Shown here: positions 16,124-24,941 of the stretch, in pieces
Numbering within the stretch: position 1 is the first letter of the stretch
How the letters are laid out: every line of letters starts with the position of its first letter
NCBI GenBank assembly: GCA_025517465.1
Contig: JAOPKE010000001.1
Span: 248,001-312,000, forward strand
Length of the DNA stretch: 64,000 bases
Reading direction: 5' to 3'
Source of the DNA: Halobacteria archaeon HArc-gm2
GTDB taxonomy: Archaea; Halobacteriota; Halobacteria; Halobacteriales; Haloarculaceae
Translations under genes and position numbers: made by a program
Notes under the pieces: generated by a model
Databases searched by the model: none
Told to the model about the DNA's origin: nothing
Seen by the model: only the letters and a program-made list of their open reading frames with translations

Positions 16124-17923
16124 TCAGCCACTCGTCACGTTGACGCTATTGACGGAGATGTGGAGGTAGGTGACCCGGACGACGTCTGCGTCGGGCGCGA
16201 GCGCCTGTTCCGCGGCGAGCGCCTCGTCGTAGTGGAGTCCCGCTTGCGTGTTGATGTTCGCCGTGCCGGTGACGATACCGCCGTACACGTCGCCGTGCCC
16301 GACAGTGACTGTGCCTGGGCCGTCACTGCCCGACGGTGCGTAGATGACGCCGGAGAATCGGGCTCTGCTAGAGCCGCCTGCCCCCTGAATCGTCGCGTTG
16401 AAATCGTCTTTCCCGTAGACGTAGAGCTGCGTCGCGTTGTTGTGCGGAGTGGCAATCGAAGACTTCTTTCCGACGTGGAGGCCGGTGCTTCCGCCCTTCT
16501 TCTCGGAGGTGTTGACGTAGACCCGCACGTCGTTGCCACCGGTAACAGTGATATCGTATCCGCCGTCGCTGACGTGGATGTAATCGTTCACTGCGATGGT
16601 GACGTCGCCGCCTGTCGTATCGATCTCGAGTGAGTCGACCGAACTGCTACCCATGTCGATGCGTTCGAGGTAGTACGTACCGCTTTCGAGCGTCGGATCG
16701 CTCCCGGTCAGTCGGTCGCTCCCGTCTATCGGAACGCCGGCGTCGCCGTTGTCGTTGTCGCTCTCGATGTCGTTCACACGTCCTGCAACGTGCGTGTTGA
16801 TCGGACTCGCCGACTCGACGCCGTCTATCTGTTCGACCGACCCACCGACGCGGGAGTTGCTCGGTTCGGATCCCGAGGCGTAGTAAACGTCTTCCGTGAC
16901 GTAGGAACTCCCTGTGAGGTGGACGTATCCTCCTCCTCGGATACTCCCTTCGAAGTTCGCACTCCCGGACATCGTGATATCGCCTGCGTAGGTGACGTTC
17001 CCGTTAGTACCGTGGGTCTGGCTGCAGTAGTCGTCGAGCGTGTTCGAGGAGTTGTAGCTGTCGAGGTAGTTCCAGTCCGCACACGAACCTGGGCCACCAC
17101 CGGTTCCCTGGACGTTGAGATTTCCACCGGCGCCTGCTGCGAGTGCCGACGTGACGGTCGTGCTCTCGGGCGGAGTCACCAGCTCCAGCGTCACGCGACC
17201 GTTCGAGTGGTCGTACTCGACGTCACCGTCGGTTCTCGTCTCGAAGTACTTCCCCCACGCCTCGTAGTACTCGCTCTGGACCGTGACTTCGACCCGTCCG
17301 TCGTCGAGCGGGTTTCTGAAGTCACTGTTGTCCCGGTCGGGGTAGTGCTGTGTCGTGCTGTTGTGCGTGACAGTGGCCCGCCGGTTCAGGGACGAGTCGC
17401 CCCTGACCTGGACCATCGGGAGCGTGAGCGTCGCGTCGCGGTAGTGGAACTCCGGCGGGGAGATCATCACGCTCCCCTCGCCGTCAGACCGCCAGACGCC
17501 ACCGCCCTGATACGCCAGCGTGCTGTCTCCCGACGTGCGGGTGACCGCTCCCATCGAGGAGTTGTACACCGTGGTGACGTCGCCACTGGTACCGTCCGTG
17601 TAGGAGACGTTCATCCAGCCCGATTCGTTCCGAACCGTGTACTTCGATGCCCCGCTCGACTCCAGACTCACCTGCTGAACGCTGGCACTGCCGATCGCGA
17701 CCATCGCGGCCTGGGAGTCGAATTGCGTCATCGTGTTCTCTGCCCGTTCCCCGTCGAGTCGGGTCTGCGTCTCAGAAATAGCCTGCCCGCCGACGGCGAT
17801 GACGAGCGTCGATCCCGCGATGACCATCGCCAGGACCAGAATGACTGCGAGCGGCGCAGTCTGGGCGCGAGAATCCCCCCTTCCCCCAGTCGATACTCCC
17901 ACCCTGTCCGTAATCCTCCACAT
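16124..17923 (-). CDS. Large pilin-like surface protein B, paralogue of A
   Basis: A 599-residue paralogue of the protein at 14079. Signal and helix (SRAQTAPLAVILVLAM), the SQAAMVAIGS, GWMNVSY, YQGGGVWR and PPEFHYRDATLTLPMVQV motifs, and the C-terminal GVIYAP..VYGGIVTG..LHYDEAL and YLHISVNSVNVT are all kept. The middle (about residues 240-430) is quite different and has a Cys-containing insert (CADWNYLD and DYCSQ). The pattern of conserved ends with a variable centre suggests fixed assembly and folding parts around a variable exposed region. A TATA-like GATATAAG lies about 31 bp upstream of the start, so transcription is probably separate from gene A. Confidence 0.78.
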   Translation of the reverse strand: MWRITDRVGVSTGGRGDSRAQTAPLAVILVLAMVIAGSTLVIAVGGQAISETQTRLDGERAENTMTQFDSQAAMVAIGSASVQQVSLESSGASKYTVRNESGWMNVSYTDGTSGDVTTVYNSSMGAVTRTSGDSTLAYQGGGVWRSDGEGSVMISPPEFHYRDATLTLPMVQVRGDSSLNRRATVTHNSTTQHYPDRDNSDFRNPLDDGRVEVTVQSEYYEAWGKYFETRTDGDVEYDHSNGRVTLELVTPPESTTVTSALAAGAGGNLNVQGTGGGPGSCADWNYLDSYNSSNTLDDYCSQTHGTNGNVTYAGDITMSGSANFEGSIRGGGYVHLTGSSYVTEDVYYASGSEPSNSRVGGSVEQIDGVESASPINTHVAGRVNDIESDNDNGDAGVPIDGSDRLTGSDPTLESGTYYLERIDMGSSSVDSLEIDTTGGDVTIAVNDYIHVSDGGYDITVTGGNDVRVYVNTSEKKGGSTGLHVGKKSSIATPHNNATQLYVYGKDDFNATIQGAGGSSRARFSGVIYAPSGSDGPGTVTVGHGDVYGGIVTGTANINTQAGLHYDEALAAEQALAPDADVVRVTYLHISVNSVNVTSG

Positions 17924-18315
17924 CTCTGTGTATTCCCTGTTCCCCGGCGTCTTATATCCGTGCGACCGGTTTCGCGTTCTGAGAAGGCCACGTCGAAATT
18001 TTCCCGGCGGCGATTCGGTACAGTTCGCGCGCGAAGGACCGGTTTCGGACGGACAGATGGAAACCGTTTAGTCGGGCGCTCGTCGTTGTAGAGACGGGAA
18101 CAGCACGACCGCAAATCTGACTCGTCGCCCGTTTGGGCGGCTTCGAGATTGCGGCCGTGTTCCGTGCGTCCGGACGGAGCGAGTGAACCACCAGCGCTCA
18201 CGGCTCACGCCGTTCGCGTTCGACGTGGTCCTCACTTCGCTCGGACCACGCAACATCACGCCAGACGCTGCTCTGCAGGAGCGTCATAGCGGTCTGTGCC
18301 GTTCCAATACGAACA
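17924..18315. other. Divergent intergenic region with a hairpin
   Basis: No gene is supported here. It should hold the promoter of the minus-strand pilin-like gene (TATA-like at about 17951-17958) and that of the rps15 operon. A 7-bp inverted repeat at 18225-18249 is listed separately. Confidence 0.5.
18225..18249. repeat. Stem-loop with a TCACTTCGCTC loop
   Basis: GTGGTCC and GGACCAC form a perfect 7-bp stem around an 11-base loop. On the minus strand the loop reads GAGCGAAGTGA, the same loop motif as in the triple stem-loop near 56.7 kb. Confidence 0.5.
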
Positions 18316-18780
18316 ATGGCACGAATGCACACACGCCGCCGAGGCTCGTCCGGTTCGGACAGGCCCGCGGCAGACGAACCGCCGGAGTGGAGCGACGTAG
18401 ACGAAGACGCCATCGAAGAGCGCGTCGTCGAGCTGGCCGAGGACGGCCACTCGTCGAGCGTCATCGGCCAGAAACTGCGCGACGAGGGCGTCCAGGGCAC
18501 GCCAGTGCCGGACGTCAAACTCGCGACGGGCAAGAAAGTCACCGAGATCCTCGAGGAGAACGACGCCGAGCCGGAGTTCCCCGAGGACCTGCGCAACCTG
18601 ATGGAGCGGGCCGTTCGACTCCGTGAGCACATGGACGAGAACCCCGGCGACCACCAGAACAAGCGCGCGCTGCAGAACACGCAGTCCAAGATCCGTCGCA
18701 TGGTCGACTACTACCGCGGCGACGAGATCGACCAGGACTTCACCTACAGCTACGACACCGCCGTCGAACTCCTCGACTAG
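18316..18780 (+). CDS. rps15: 30S ribosomal protein S15
   Basis: A 154-residue protein with the archaeal/eukaryotic S15 (S13e-type) layout. A basic N terminus (MARMHTRRRG) is followed by a helical N-terminal extension (about residues 28-75), then the S15 core (EDLRNLMERAVRLREHM...KRALQNTQSKIRRMVDYYR). It binds 16S rRNA in the platform of the small subunit. It is the first gene of an operon with a RecJ/Cdc45-like gene, pcc1 and rps3ae; the next ATG follows its stop codon directly. This order is common in haloarchaea, from memory. Confidence 0.97.
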   Translation: MARMHTRRRGSSGSDRPAADEPPEWSDVDEDAIEERVVELAEDGHSSSVIGQKLRDEGVQGTPVPDVKLATGKKVTEILEENDAEPEFPEDLRNLMERAVRLREHMDENPGDHQNKRALQNTQSKIRRMVDYYRGDEIDQDFTYSYDTAVELLD

Positions 18781-19923
18781 ATGTCCACGACCGGTCGCGA
18801 CCAGTCGTCCGCCCCCGCCGCCAGCGACCTCGCCGCCGCGCTCCGCGAGGCCGGATTCGTCCGCCTCGTCGCCCGCGCCGACGGCGATTCGCTGGCCGCG
18901 ACGGGTGTGCTCGCCCGGGCGCTCGACGCTCGCGGGACGCCGTTCCAGGCGACCGTGGTGCGCCCGTTCAGCGACGCGACTCGCGCGACCGACGCAGACC
19001 TGACCGTCGCCGTCGGTCACGACGACGCGACGGCCGACGTCTCCGTCACGGGCCCCGAGCCGTCCAGCGTGACCGCCTTCGAGGCAGCTGGCGAACTCGG
19101 CGACCCAGCGGATCCGACCCTCGCCCTCGCCGGTACGATCGCCGCGGGCGACGTGTCGGGGCTGGTTGCCGAAGCCGCCGAAACCGCCGGGATAGAACGC
19201 CGTCTGGGCGTCGCCGTCCCGGTCCCGGACCTGGCTGACGGGCTCGCACACTCGACGCTCGTCAACGCGCCGTTCTCCGGCGACGCGGACGCGACGGCCG
19301 ACGCCCTCGCGGAACTCGACCTGCCGGCGGACGGCGAAGTGCCCGAAGCGCTCGACGAGGACGACCACCGGCGCGTCGCGTCGCTGGTCGCCCTCGCCGT
19401 CACGGGCTCCGAAGACGCCGCCGACCGCGCGGGCGAACGCGTCGAACGCGCGCTCCAGCCCTACGTGGGTGGGCCCTTCGAGACAGTCGACGGGTACGCC
19501 GACGTGCTCGACGCCGCTGCCAGGGAGCGCCCTGGTATCGCCGTCGCGCTGGCGCTCGGCCACGACGGCCTCCGCGAAGAGGCGCTCGCCGCGTGGCGCA
19601 GCCACGCCGAGCGGGCACACGATGCCGTCGCCGACGCGACGACGCGCCGGTACGACGGCGTCTTCGTCGCCCGTGGGGCTGCGATGCCCGTCGGCACCGT
19701 CGCGCGACTCGTCGCCGACTTCCGCTCGCCGGAACCGGTGACGCTCGTCGTCGGCGAGGACCGGGCGGCCGCCCGGTCGACGGACGGCACCGACGTCTTT
19801 GCGGCGCTTTCCGCCGCGGCCAGTGCGGCAGACGGCGACGCGACCGGTACCGAGGACAGGGCCCGCGCGCAGTTCGCGGGCGAACGCTACGAGTTCGTCG
19901 AGACGTTCCGGGAGGCACTATGA
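18781..19923 (+). CDS. RecJ/Cdc45-like protein lacking DHH motifs
   Basis: A 380-residue Ala/Asp-rich protein in the slot that haloarchaea use for a RecJ-related gene, between rps15 and pcc1. The N-terminal Rossmann-like start (FVRLVARADGDSLAATGVLARAL, in parts) lines up with the first DHH-family motif, usually HxDxDG. Here the His and first Asp are replaced (A-R-A-D-G-D-S at about residues 31-37), and I see no DHH triplet afterwards. It is therefore unlikely to be an active exonuclease. Archaeal members of this family are related to Cdc45 of the replicative helicase, so a structural role in replication is plausible. Family placement rests on context and weak similarity. Confidence 0.65.
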   Translation: MSTTGRDQSSAPAASDLAAALREAGFVRLVARADGDSLAATGVLARALDARGTPFQATVVRPFSDATRATDADLTVAVGHDDATADVSVTGPEPSSVTAFEAAGELGDPADPTLALAGTIAAGDVSGLVAEAAETAGIERRLGVAVPVPDLADGLAHSTLVNAPFSGDADATADALAELDLPADGEVPEALDEDDHRRVASLVALAVTGSEDAADRAGERVERALQPYVGGPFETVDGYADVLDAAARERPGIAVALALGHDGLREEALAAWRSHAERAHDAVADATTRRYDGVFVARGAAMPVGTVARLVADFRSPEPVTLVVGEDRAAARSTDGTDVFAALSAAASAADGDATGTEDRARAQFAGERYEFVETFREAL

Positions 19924-20156
19924 GACGCGCGACTATCCGCACGACACACGCCGACCGCGAGACTGCGGAGCGACTCGCGTGCGCCGTCCGCCCGGACAAC
20001 ACCGACGAGATACGAACGACGGTCGAGGACGACGCGCTCGTGACGACCATCGAGCGCGAGACGACTGGCGGGCTGCAGTCGACTGTCGACGACTACGTCG
20101 TCAACCTCTCCGTCGCGGCACAGTTATCCGACCACACGACTACTAACAACACATGA
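19920..20156 (+). CDS. pcc1: KEOPS complex subunit Pcc1
   Basis: A 78-residue protein in the frame of a longer open stretch; ATG 19920 is chosen because it overlaps the preceding stop (ATGA) and gives a Pcc1-like N terminus (MRRATIRTTHADRETAERL). The pattern of A..I.T.H, A.RPDNT, a beta-hairpin, and DDYVVNLSVA fits Pcc1, the small dimerising subunit of the KEOPS complex that helps make t6A37 in ANN-decoding tRNAs. The gene overlaps rps3ae by four bases. The last residues (DHTTTNNT) are an unstructured tail. Confidence 0.88.
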   Translation: MRRATIRTTHADRETAERLACAVRPDNTDEIRTTVEDDALVTTIERETTGGLQSTVDDYVVNLSVAAQLSDHTTTNNT

Positions 20157-20815
20157 GCGAACGATCCGTATCCCGACGCAAGCAACAGAAGCGGTGGTAC
20201 ACCGTGCTCGCCCCCGAACAGTTCGACCGGGCGGAGCTCGGCCAGACCACGGCAGACGAACCGGACAAGGTGCTCGGTCGCACCATCGAGACCACGCTGG
20301 GTGACCTGAACAACGACGCCAGCGAGAACAACATCAAGCTGACCTTCAAGATCAACGAGGTCGCCTCCGACTCCGCCTACACGGAGTTCGTCAAACACGA
20401 GCTGACGCGGGACTACCTGCGCTCGCTCGTCCGCCGGGGATCCTCGAAGATCGAGGCGTTCATCACCGTCCTGACGACGGACGACTACCGCGTCCAGATC
20501 CAGCCCGTCGCGCTCACCACGAAGAGCGCCGACGAGTCCCAGGAGCAGGCTATTCGCCGGACGATGATCGACCTCGTCCGCGAGTCGGCCCAGGACCGGA
20601 CCTTCGAGCAGGTCGTCGACTCCATCGTCGAGGGGCGGCTCTCCTCGGCCATCTACGGCGAGGCGAAGGACATCTACCCGCTCCGCCGGGTCGAGATCCA
20701 GAAGACGACCCTCGAGGCACACCCCGAGGAAGTCGCCGCCGAAGAGGAGGCCTCCGTCGACGTCGACGAGGAGGACGTCGGCGACGTCGTCGAGGAAGAA
20801 GAAGCCGCCGAGTAA
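20153..20815 (+). CDS. rps3ae: 30S ribosomal protein S3Ae
   Basis: A 220-residue protein with a clear S3Ae/eS1 signature: a basic N terminus (SRRKQQKRWYTVLAPEQFD), the NDASENNIKLTFKINEV region, and LTRDYLRSLVRRGSSKIEAF near the middle. An acidic tail rich in Glu and Asp (about residues 185-220) is usual in haloarchaea. It is part of the small ribosomal subunit near the mRNA exit. It is the last gene of the rps15 operon and is translationally coupled to pcc1. Confidence 0.97.
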   Translation: MSERSVSRRKQQKRWYTVLAPEQFDRAELGQTTADEPDKVLGRTIETTLGDLNNDASENNIKLTFKINEVASDSAYTEFVKHELTRDYLRSLVRRGSSKIEAFITVLTTDDYRVQIQPVALTTKSADESQEQAIRRTMIDLVRESAQDRTFEQVVDSIVEGRLSSAIYGEAKDIYPLRRVEIQKTTLEAHPEEVAAEEEASVDVDEEDVGDVVEEEEAAE

Positions 20816-20888
20816 GCCGGTTTTCGCCGCAGCGTTTCGAATTTTTCACCGTCGACGAGTGGCGATGCGTTCGCTCGTCACTCGTTCG

Positions 20889-21338
20889 TTATTCGGTCGA
20901 TTCTGTCTCTGTGTCGCCGACCACGACGGTCCCGGCCATCCCCGCCTGCTCGTGGGGGACGCAGAAGTAGTGGTGTTCCCCGGGGACCTCGAACGTCCAC
21001 TCGTACTCGTCGCCCTGGTAGAGCGCGCCCTCGGACCCCTGCCTCCAGCCCTCTTCGGCCGCCGTCTGCGAGTCAGAGTCGCCGGACGCGAAGTACGCGG
21101 CGTCCGCTGGGATGGCGTCTTCGTAGGCGGTGACGGTGTGGGCGTGGGAACTGGTGTTGCGCCAGACCACGGTCTCACCGGGGTCGATCTCGATACGCGC
21201 CGGTCGGAACGCGGACGACGACATCCCGACGTCGTAGGCCTGACTCCCGGTCCCCTGTTCGGCGACGAGTCCGGAACAGCCAGCCAGCCCGACGGTCGAG
21301 AGCCCACCCACGGCCCGGAGGTACGCGCGACGGTCCAT
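20889..21338 (-). CDS. Halocyanin-type blue copper lipoprotein
   Basis: A 149-residue protein with a Tat-type signal (MDRRAYLRAVGG) and a lipobox ending at Cys21 (LAGC), so it is probably a membrane-anchored lipoprotein. The plastocyanin fold has the type I copper ligands His67 (in SSHAHTVT), Cys126, His129 and Met134 (C-x2-H-x4-M). It should shuttle electrons at the outer face of the membrane, for example to a terminal oxidase. The insert between the first His and the Cys is somewhat long and hydrophilic. It stands alone, with the ribosomal operon converging on its 3' end. Confidence 0.93.
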   Translation of the reverse strand: MDRRAYLRAVGGLSTVGLAGCSGLVAEQGTGSQAYDVGMSSSAFRPARIEIDPGETVVWRNTSSHAHTVTAYEDAIPADAAYFASGDSDSQTAAEEGWRQGSEGALYQGDEYEWTFEVPGEHHYFCVPHEQAGMAGTVVVGDTETESTE

Positions 21339-21419
21339 TGTCCGAGACTCTGTGCCCGACAGGCTTCAAAACCGCGATCGGTCCCGGAATTCGGGAACGA
21401 AGCGGAGCGACGTCCTGAT

Positions 21420-21974
21420 CTAGATTCGGTCGTCGTATCCGGCGGTCTGCGCGTCGTCGAGAATCTCCTCGATGACGTCCGACTTGGCCTTCGTGTACTC
21501 GAACGGTTCGTCGGCGTGTCGCGCGGCGGCGTCGCGTTTGACCGCCTCGTAGCCCTCGCGGGCTTCTGGGTGTTCGCGCATGTACTCCCGCAACAGGAGG
21601 TTTCGTCGCCAGCCGTCCCCGTCCTCGAACCGAACGTTGAGGTTGAACCGCTGTCCGTCCTCGGGCCACCGGCCGAGTTCGAGCCGTCCGTCGGGCTCGT
21701 CCCACTCCCCGAAGAACTCGTACCCTATCGATTCGAGTCGGTCCACGCACTCCCAGCCGACGTTTTCGTCTGGGACAACCACGAGGACGTCTACGATGTC
21801 CTTGGCCGCGAGGCCGGGCACCGACGTGCTACCGACGTGTTCGATCCGGCGGACGTCGAGTTCAGCAAGGGCGTCGCTGAGGCGTGCCGCTTCGCGCTCG
21901 AAGCGGTCTGGCCACGCCGGATCGTACTCGACGACGCTGATGGGCTCGCTGTAGTCGATGTCGGGCTCGTCCAT
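21420..21974 (-). CDS. GrpB family protein (nucleotidyltransferase-like)
   Basis: A 184-residue protein of the GrpB/UPF0157 family. The motifs VVEYDPAWPDRFEREAARL at the N terminus, RIEHVGSTSVPGLAAKDIVDVLV (in parts), and a basic C-terminal helix region fit this family throughout. The HVGSTSVPGLAAK-DI-D segment corresponds to the nucleotidyltransferase-like GS/D motif. The substrate is not known for the family; members are often fused to CoaE or found alone. The gene is divergent from mvaD, with about 160 bp between them. Confidence 0.9.
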   Translation of the reverse strand: MDEPDIDYSEPISVVEYDPAWPDRFEREAARLSDALAELDVRRIEHVGSTSVPGLAAKDIVDVLVVVPDENVGWECVDRLESIGYEFFGEWDEPDGRLELGRWPEDGQRFNLNVRFEDGDGWRRNLLLREYMREHPEAREGYEAVKRDAAARHADEPFEYTKAKSDVIEEILDDAQTAGYDDRI

Positions 21975-22135
21975 CTCGTCCCGGGGAATCGCCTGCGTCC
22001 ATCATGGGGGTGTCGATGGACTGTCCCGATCGGGGAAACGGTCCGCCCGGTCGCGGTGTTTGTCCACCGTTCAACGAGGAAACACTGGCAGCTGAGAGAC
22101 GCAACTGCAAAGTACACCCCACAGAAGAAACCAGT

Positions 22136-23116
22136 ATGAAAGCGACGGCGAAGGCACACCCGATCCAGGGGCTGGTGAAGTACCACGGGATGCGCGACGA
22201 GGAGTTGCGGCTCCCCTACCACGATTCGATCAGCGTCTGTACGGCGCCGAGCCACAGCCTGACGACGGTCGAGTTCGATCCCGAGCTCGATGCGGACGAG
22301 TACGTCATCGACGGGGAATCGGTGGCGGGACACGGCGCCGACCGCATCCGGAAAGTCGTCGACGAGGTCCGCGACAGGGCGGGCGTCGACCAACGGGTCC
22401 GCTTCGAGTCCGAGAACGACTTCCCGACGAACATCGGCTTCGGGTCCTCGGCGTCGGGATTCGCCGCTGCCGCGATGGCGCTGAGCGAGGCGGCGGGGCT
22501 GGACCTGACCCGACCCGAGGTGTCCGCCATCGCCCGTCGCGGGTCCGCTTCGGCCGCGCGCGCGGTCACTGGCGCGTACTCACACCTGCGCACCGGCGCG
22601 GACGACCAGGACTGCCGCTCCGAGCGCATCGACGTGGCGGACGAACTGGAGGAGGACGTTCGTATAGTCGCCGGCATGGTTCCGAGTTACAAGGAGACCG
22701 ACTCCGCCCACGCCGAGGCCGCCGAGAGCCACATGTTCGAGGGCCGGATGGCCCACATCCACGGACAGATCGCGGCGATGCGCGGCGAACTCCGCGATGG
22801 CGACTTCGAGGACGCCTTCGAACTCGCCGAGCACGACTCGCTCTCGCTGGCGGCGACGACGATGACCGGCCCCGCGGGGTGGGTGTACTGGCAGCCCCGG
22901 ACCATCGAAATCTTCAACGCCGTGCGAGAGCTCAGGACCGAGGAGGACGTCCCCGTCTACTTCTCCGTCGACACCGGCGCGAGCGTCTACGTCAACACGA
23001 CTGCCGAGTACGTCGATCGCGTCGAGGAAGCGGTGGCCGACTGCGGTGTCGACACCCGCCAGTGGAAGGTCGGCGGTCCCGCACAGGTCCTCGACGAGTC
23101 CGACGCGCTGTTCTGA
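22136..23116 (+). CDS. mvaD: Phosphomevalonate decarboxylase (mevalonate pathway)
   Basis: A 326-residue GHMP-kinase-fold enzyme. ATG 22136 is chosen over upstream in-frame starts because it gives the typical start MKATAKAHPIQGLVKYHG. Visible motifs are the GHMP glycine loop PTNIGFGSSASGFAAAA, then SGSASRA replaced here by GSASAARA, and a C-terminal SVDTGASVYV segment. In Haloferax this orthologue acts on mevalonate 5-phosphate to give isopentenyl phosphate, which isopentenyl phosphate kinase then converts for lipid synthesis. It stands as a single gene here. Confidence in the family is high; substrate choice follows from haloarchaeal precedent. Confidence 0.93.
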   Translation: MKATAKAHPIQGLVKYHGMRDEELRLPYHDSISVCTAPSHSLTTVEFDPELDADEYVIDGESVAGHGADRIRKVVDEVRDRAGVDQRVRFESENDFPTNIGFGSSASGFAAAAMALSEAAGLDLTRPEVSAIARRGSASAARAVTGAYSHLRTGADDQDCRSERIDVADELEEDVRIVAGMVPSYKETDSAHAEAAESHMFEGRMAHIHGQIAAMRGELRDGDFEDAFELAEHDSLSLAATTMTGPAGWVYWQPRTIEIFNAVRELRTEEDVPVYFSVDTGASVYVNTTAEYVDRVEEAVADCGVDTRQWKVGGPAQVLDESDALF

Positions 23117-23218
23117 GGGTTCGCTGGGAACGCTCGGCGCTTCTACGTGCGACCGGCTCTTACCGACGCGACCTACTGTCGCACACTGACCGACAGAATG
23201 GGGATTCGAGAACCCCTC

Positions 23219-23419
23219 TCAGGCGAGGGTGACGCCGTTCATCGCCAGGAAGTCCGTGGCCTCCTTGATCTCGACCGGCGAACCGATGATGCGGACCTGT
23301 GGGCCTTCCTGGCGAACGGTGAGGGTAAATCGGGTTTCGAGTTCGTCCCGAATCCCGTCGAGGGCAGTCGCTGGCAGCAGAATCTGCGTGCTGTCGCGAA
23401 ACCGATCGACGTCTGCCAT
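23219..23419 (-). CDS. Small conserved haloarchaeal protein (VNG_1110C-like)
   Basis: A 66-residue protein; ATG 23419 is taken because the sequence from MADVDRFRDSTQILLP to the C-terminal VRIIGSPVEIKEATDFLAMNGVTL fits a small conserved haloarchaeal family I recall as VNG_1110C-like. The beta-alpha layout near the C terminus could be KH-like, but no GXXG loop is visible. It converges on mvaD and is divergent from the DRG GTPase gene. Function unknown. Confidence 0.7.
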   Translation of the reverse strand: MADVDRFRDSTQILLPATALDGIRDELETRFTLTVRQEGPQVRIIGSPVEIKEATDFLAMNGVTLA

Positions 23420-23685
23420 TGTCGGTTGTGGTGTGGGGCCCCGTATTAGTGTGTCGAAATGCACGTGTGACTGAGAGATTCGCCCGTCAGGAGGAGTGTC
23501 GAAGCCGTTCCCTCGAATTCATCGTGTCGGTTGCACGCGGCACCGACGGCCCACGGCGCCGGGTCTCACGAGCCGACGCTGCCAGTGACCCGGCGGGTGA
23601 CCGCGGCCGGGGGCGCGCCGACCGGAGGGCCGTCGCCGGGACGGTAGGAAAGCCTTATTCGGGACGGCGGGCGGACGTTAACGTA

Positions 23686-24795
23686 ATGGGGCTCGAAGAG
23701 GAGATCCGCGAGATCGAAGAGGAGATCGCCAGCACGCCCTACAACAAGTCGACCGAGGCCCACATCGGTCGGCTGAAGTCCAAGCTCGCGGAGCTGAAGG
23801 AGAAACTCGAGAACCAGTCCTCCGCCGGCGGCGGCACCGGTTACTCCGTCGAGAAACACGGCGACGCCACCGTCGCCCTGGTCGGGTTTCCCAGCGTCGG
23901 CAAGTCGACGCTCATCAACGCCCTCACCAACGCCGACAGCGAGACCGGCGCCTACGAGTTCACGACGCTCGACGTCAACCCCGGCATGCTGCAGTACCGC
24001 GGCGCGAACATCCAGATGCTCGACGTCCCGGGGCTCATCGAGGGCGCCGCCAGCGGCCGCGGGGACGGCCAGGCCGTGCTCTCGGTCGTCCGGACAGCCG
24101 ACCTGGTCGTCTTCGTCCTCTCCGTCTTCGAGATCGAACAGTACGCGCGCCTGCGCGAAGAACTCTACAAGAACAAAGTCAGGGTCGATCGGGACCCGCC
24201 GCGGGTCTCCATCCGCCGGAAGGCCAAAGACGGCCTGTCGGTCAACGCCAGCGTCGACCTGGACCTGGACGAGGAGACCATCAAGGGCGTCCTGCGCGAG
24301 CACGGCCACGTCAACGCCGACGTCACCATCGGCGAACAGGTCGACATCGACCGCCTCATCGACGGCGTGATGGACAACCGGGTGTACCTCCCCTCCGTCG
24401 TCGCCGTCAACAAGGCCGACCTGATCGAGCCCGACTACAAGGGGACCGTCGACGAACAGCTGCGCGAACACGACCTCGACCCGGAGGAGGCCGTTTTCAT
24501 CAGCGCCGCGGAGGAGAAGGGCCTCGACGCGCTCAAGGACGTCATCTGGGAGGAACTGGGCCTCATCCGTATCTACATGGACAAGCCCGGCCGCGGAATC
24601 GACTACGAGGAACCGCTCATCCTCCGGGCGGGCCAGACCGTCGAAGACGCCTGCGAGAAACTCGGCGGCGACTTCGAGGACCGGTTCCGCTTCGCTCGCG
24701 TCACCGGTCCGAGCGCCAAACACGACGAGCAACAGGTCGGGCAGTCACACGAACTCGCCGACGAGGACGTGCTCCGGATCACGACGAGCAAGTAG
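23686..24795 (+). CDS. DRG family GTP-binding protein
   Basis: A 369-residue OBG-superfamily GTPase of the DRG type. A helical N-terminal domain (about 1-50) precedes the G domain: G1 GFPSVGKST at residues 67-75, G2 around EFTTLD (91-96), G3 DVPG at 113-116, and G4 NKAD near 243. The C-terminal TGS domain starts at about residue 290 (IYMDKPG). DRG proteins associate with ribosomes and translation factors. The start at 23686 fits a leaderless mRNA, with a TATA-like CCTTATTC about 30 bp upstream. Upstream in-frame sequence looks non-coding. Confidence 0.95.
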   Translation: MGLEEEIREIEEEIASTPYNKSTEAHIGRLKSKLAELKEKLENQSSAGGGTGYSVEKHGDATVALVGFPSVGKSTLINALTNADSETGAYEFTTLDVNPGMLQYRGANIQMLDVPGLIEGAASGRGDGQAVLSVVRTADLVVFVLSVFEIEQYARLREELYKNKVRVDRDPPRVSIRRKAKDGLSVNASVDLDLDEETIKGVLREHGHVNADVTIGEQVDIDRLIDGVMDNRVYLPSVVAVNKADLIEPDYKGTVDEQLREHDLDPEEAVFISAAEEKGLDALKDVIWEELGLIRIYMDKPGRGIDYEEPLILRAGQTVEDACEKLGGDFEDRFRFARVTGPSAKHDEQQVGQSHELADEDVLRITTSK

Positions 24796-24941
24796 TACAC
24801 GACGAGCAGGTGGTTCTCCTTCGCGCACGCACGTGAGCGCAAGCCCGGTATCCGAGGATCGATTTCCCACTCGCTCGCTGCTCTGTCACCTGCGCGACCA
24901 CTGGCGGTACGTTTTTCGGCGGTCCGGACCTCTATACGACC

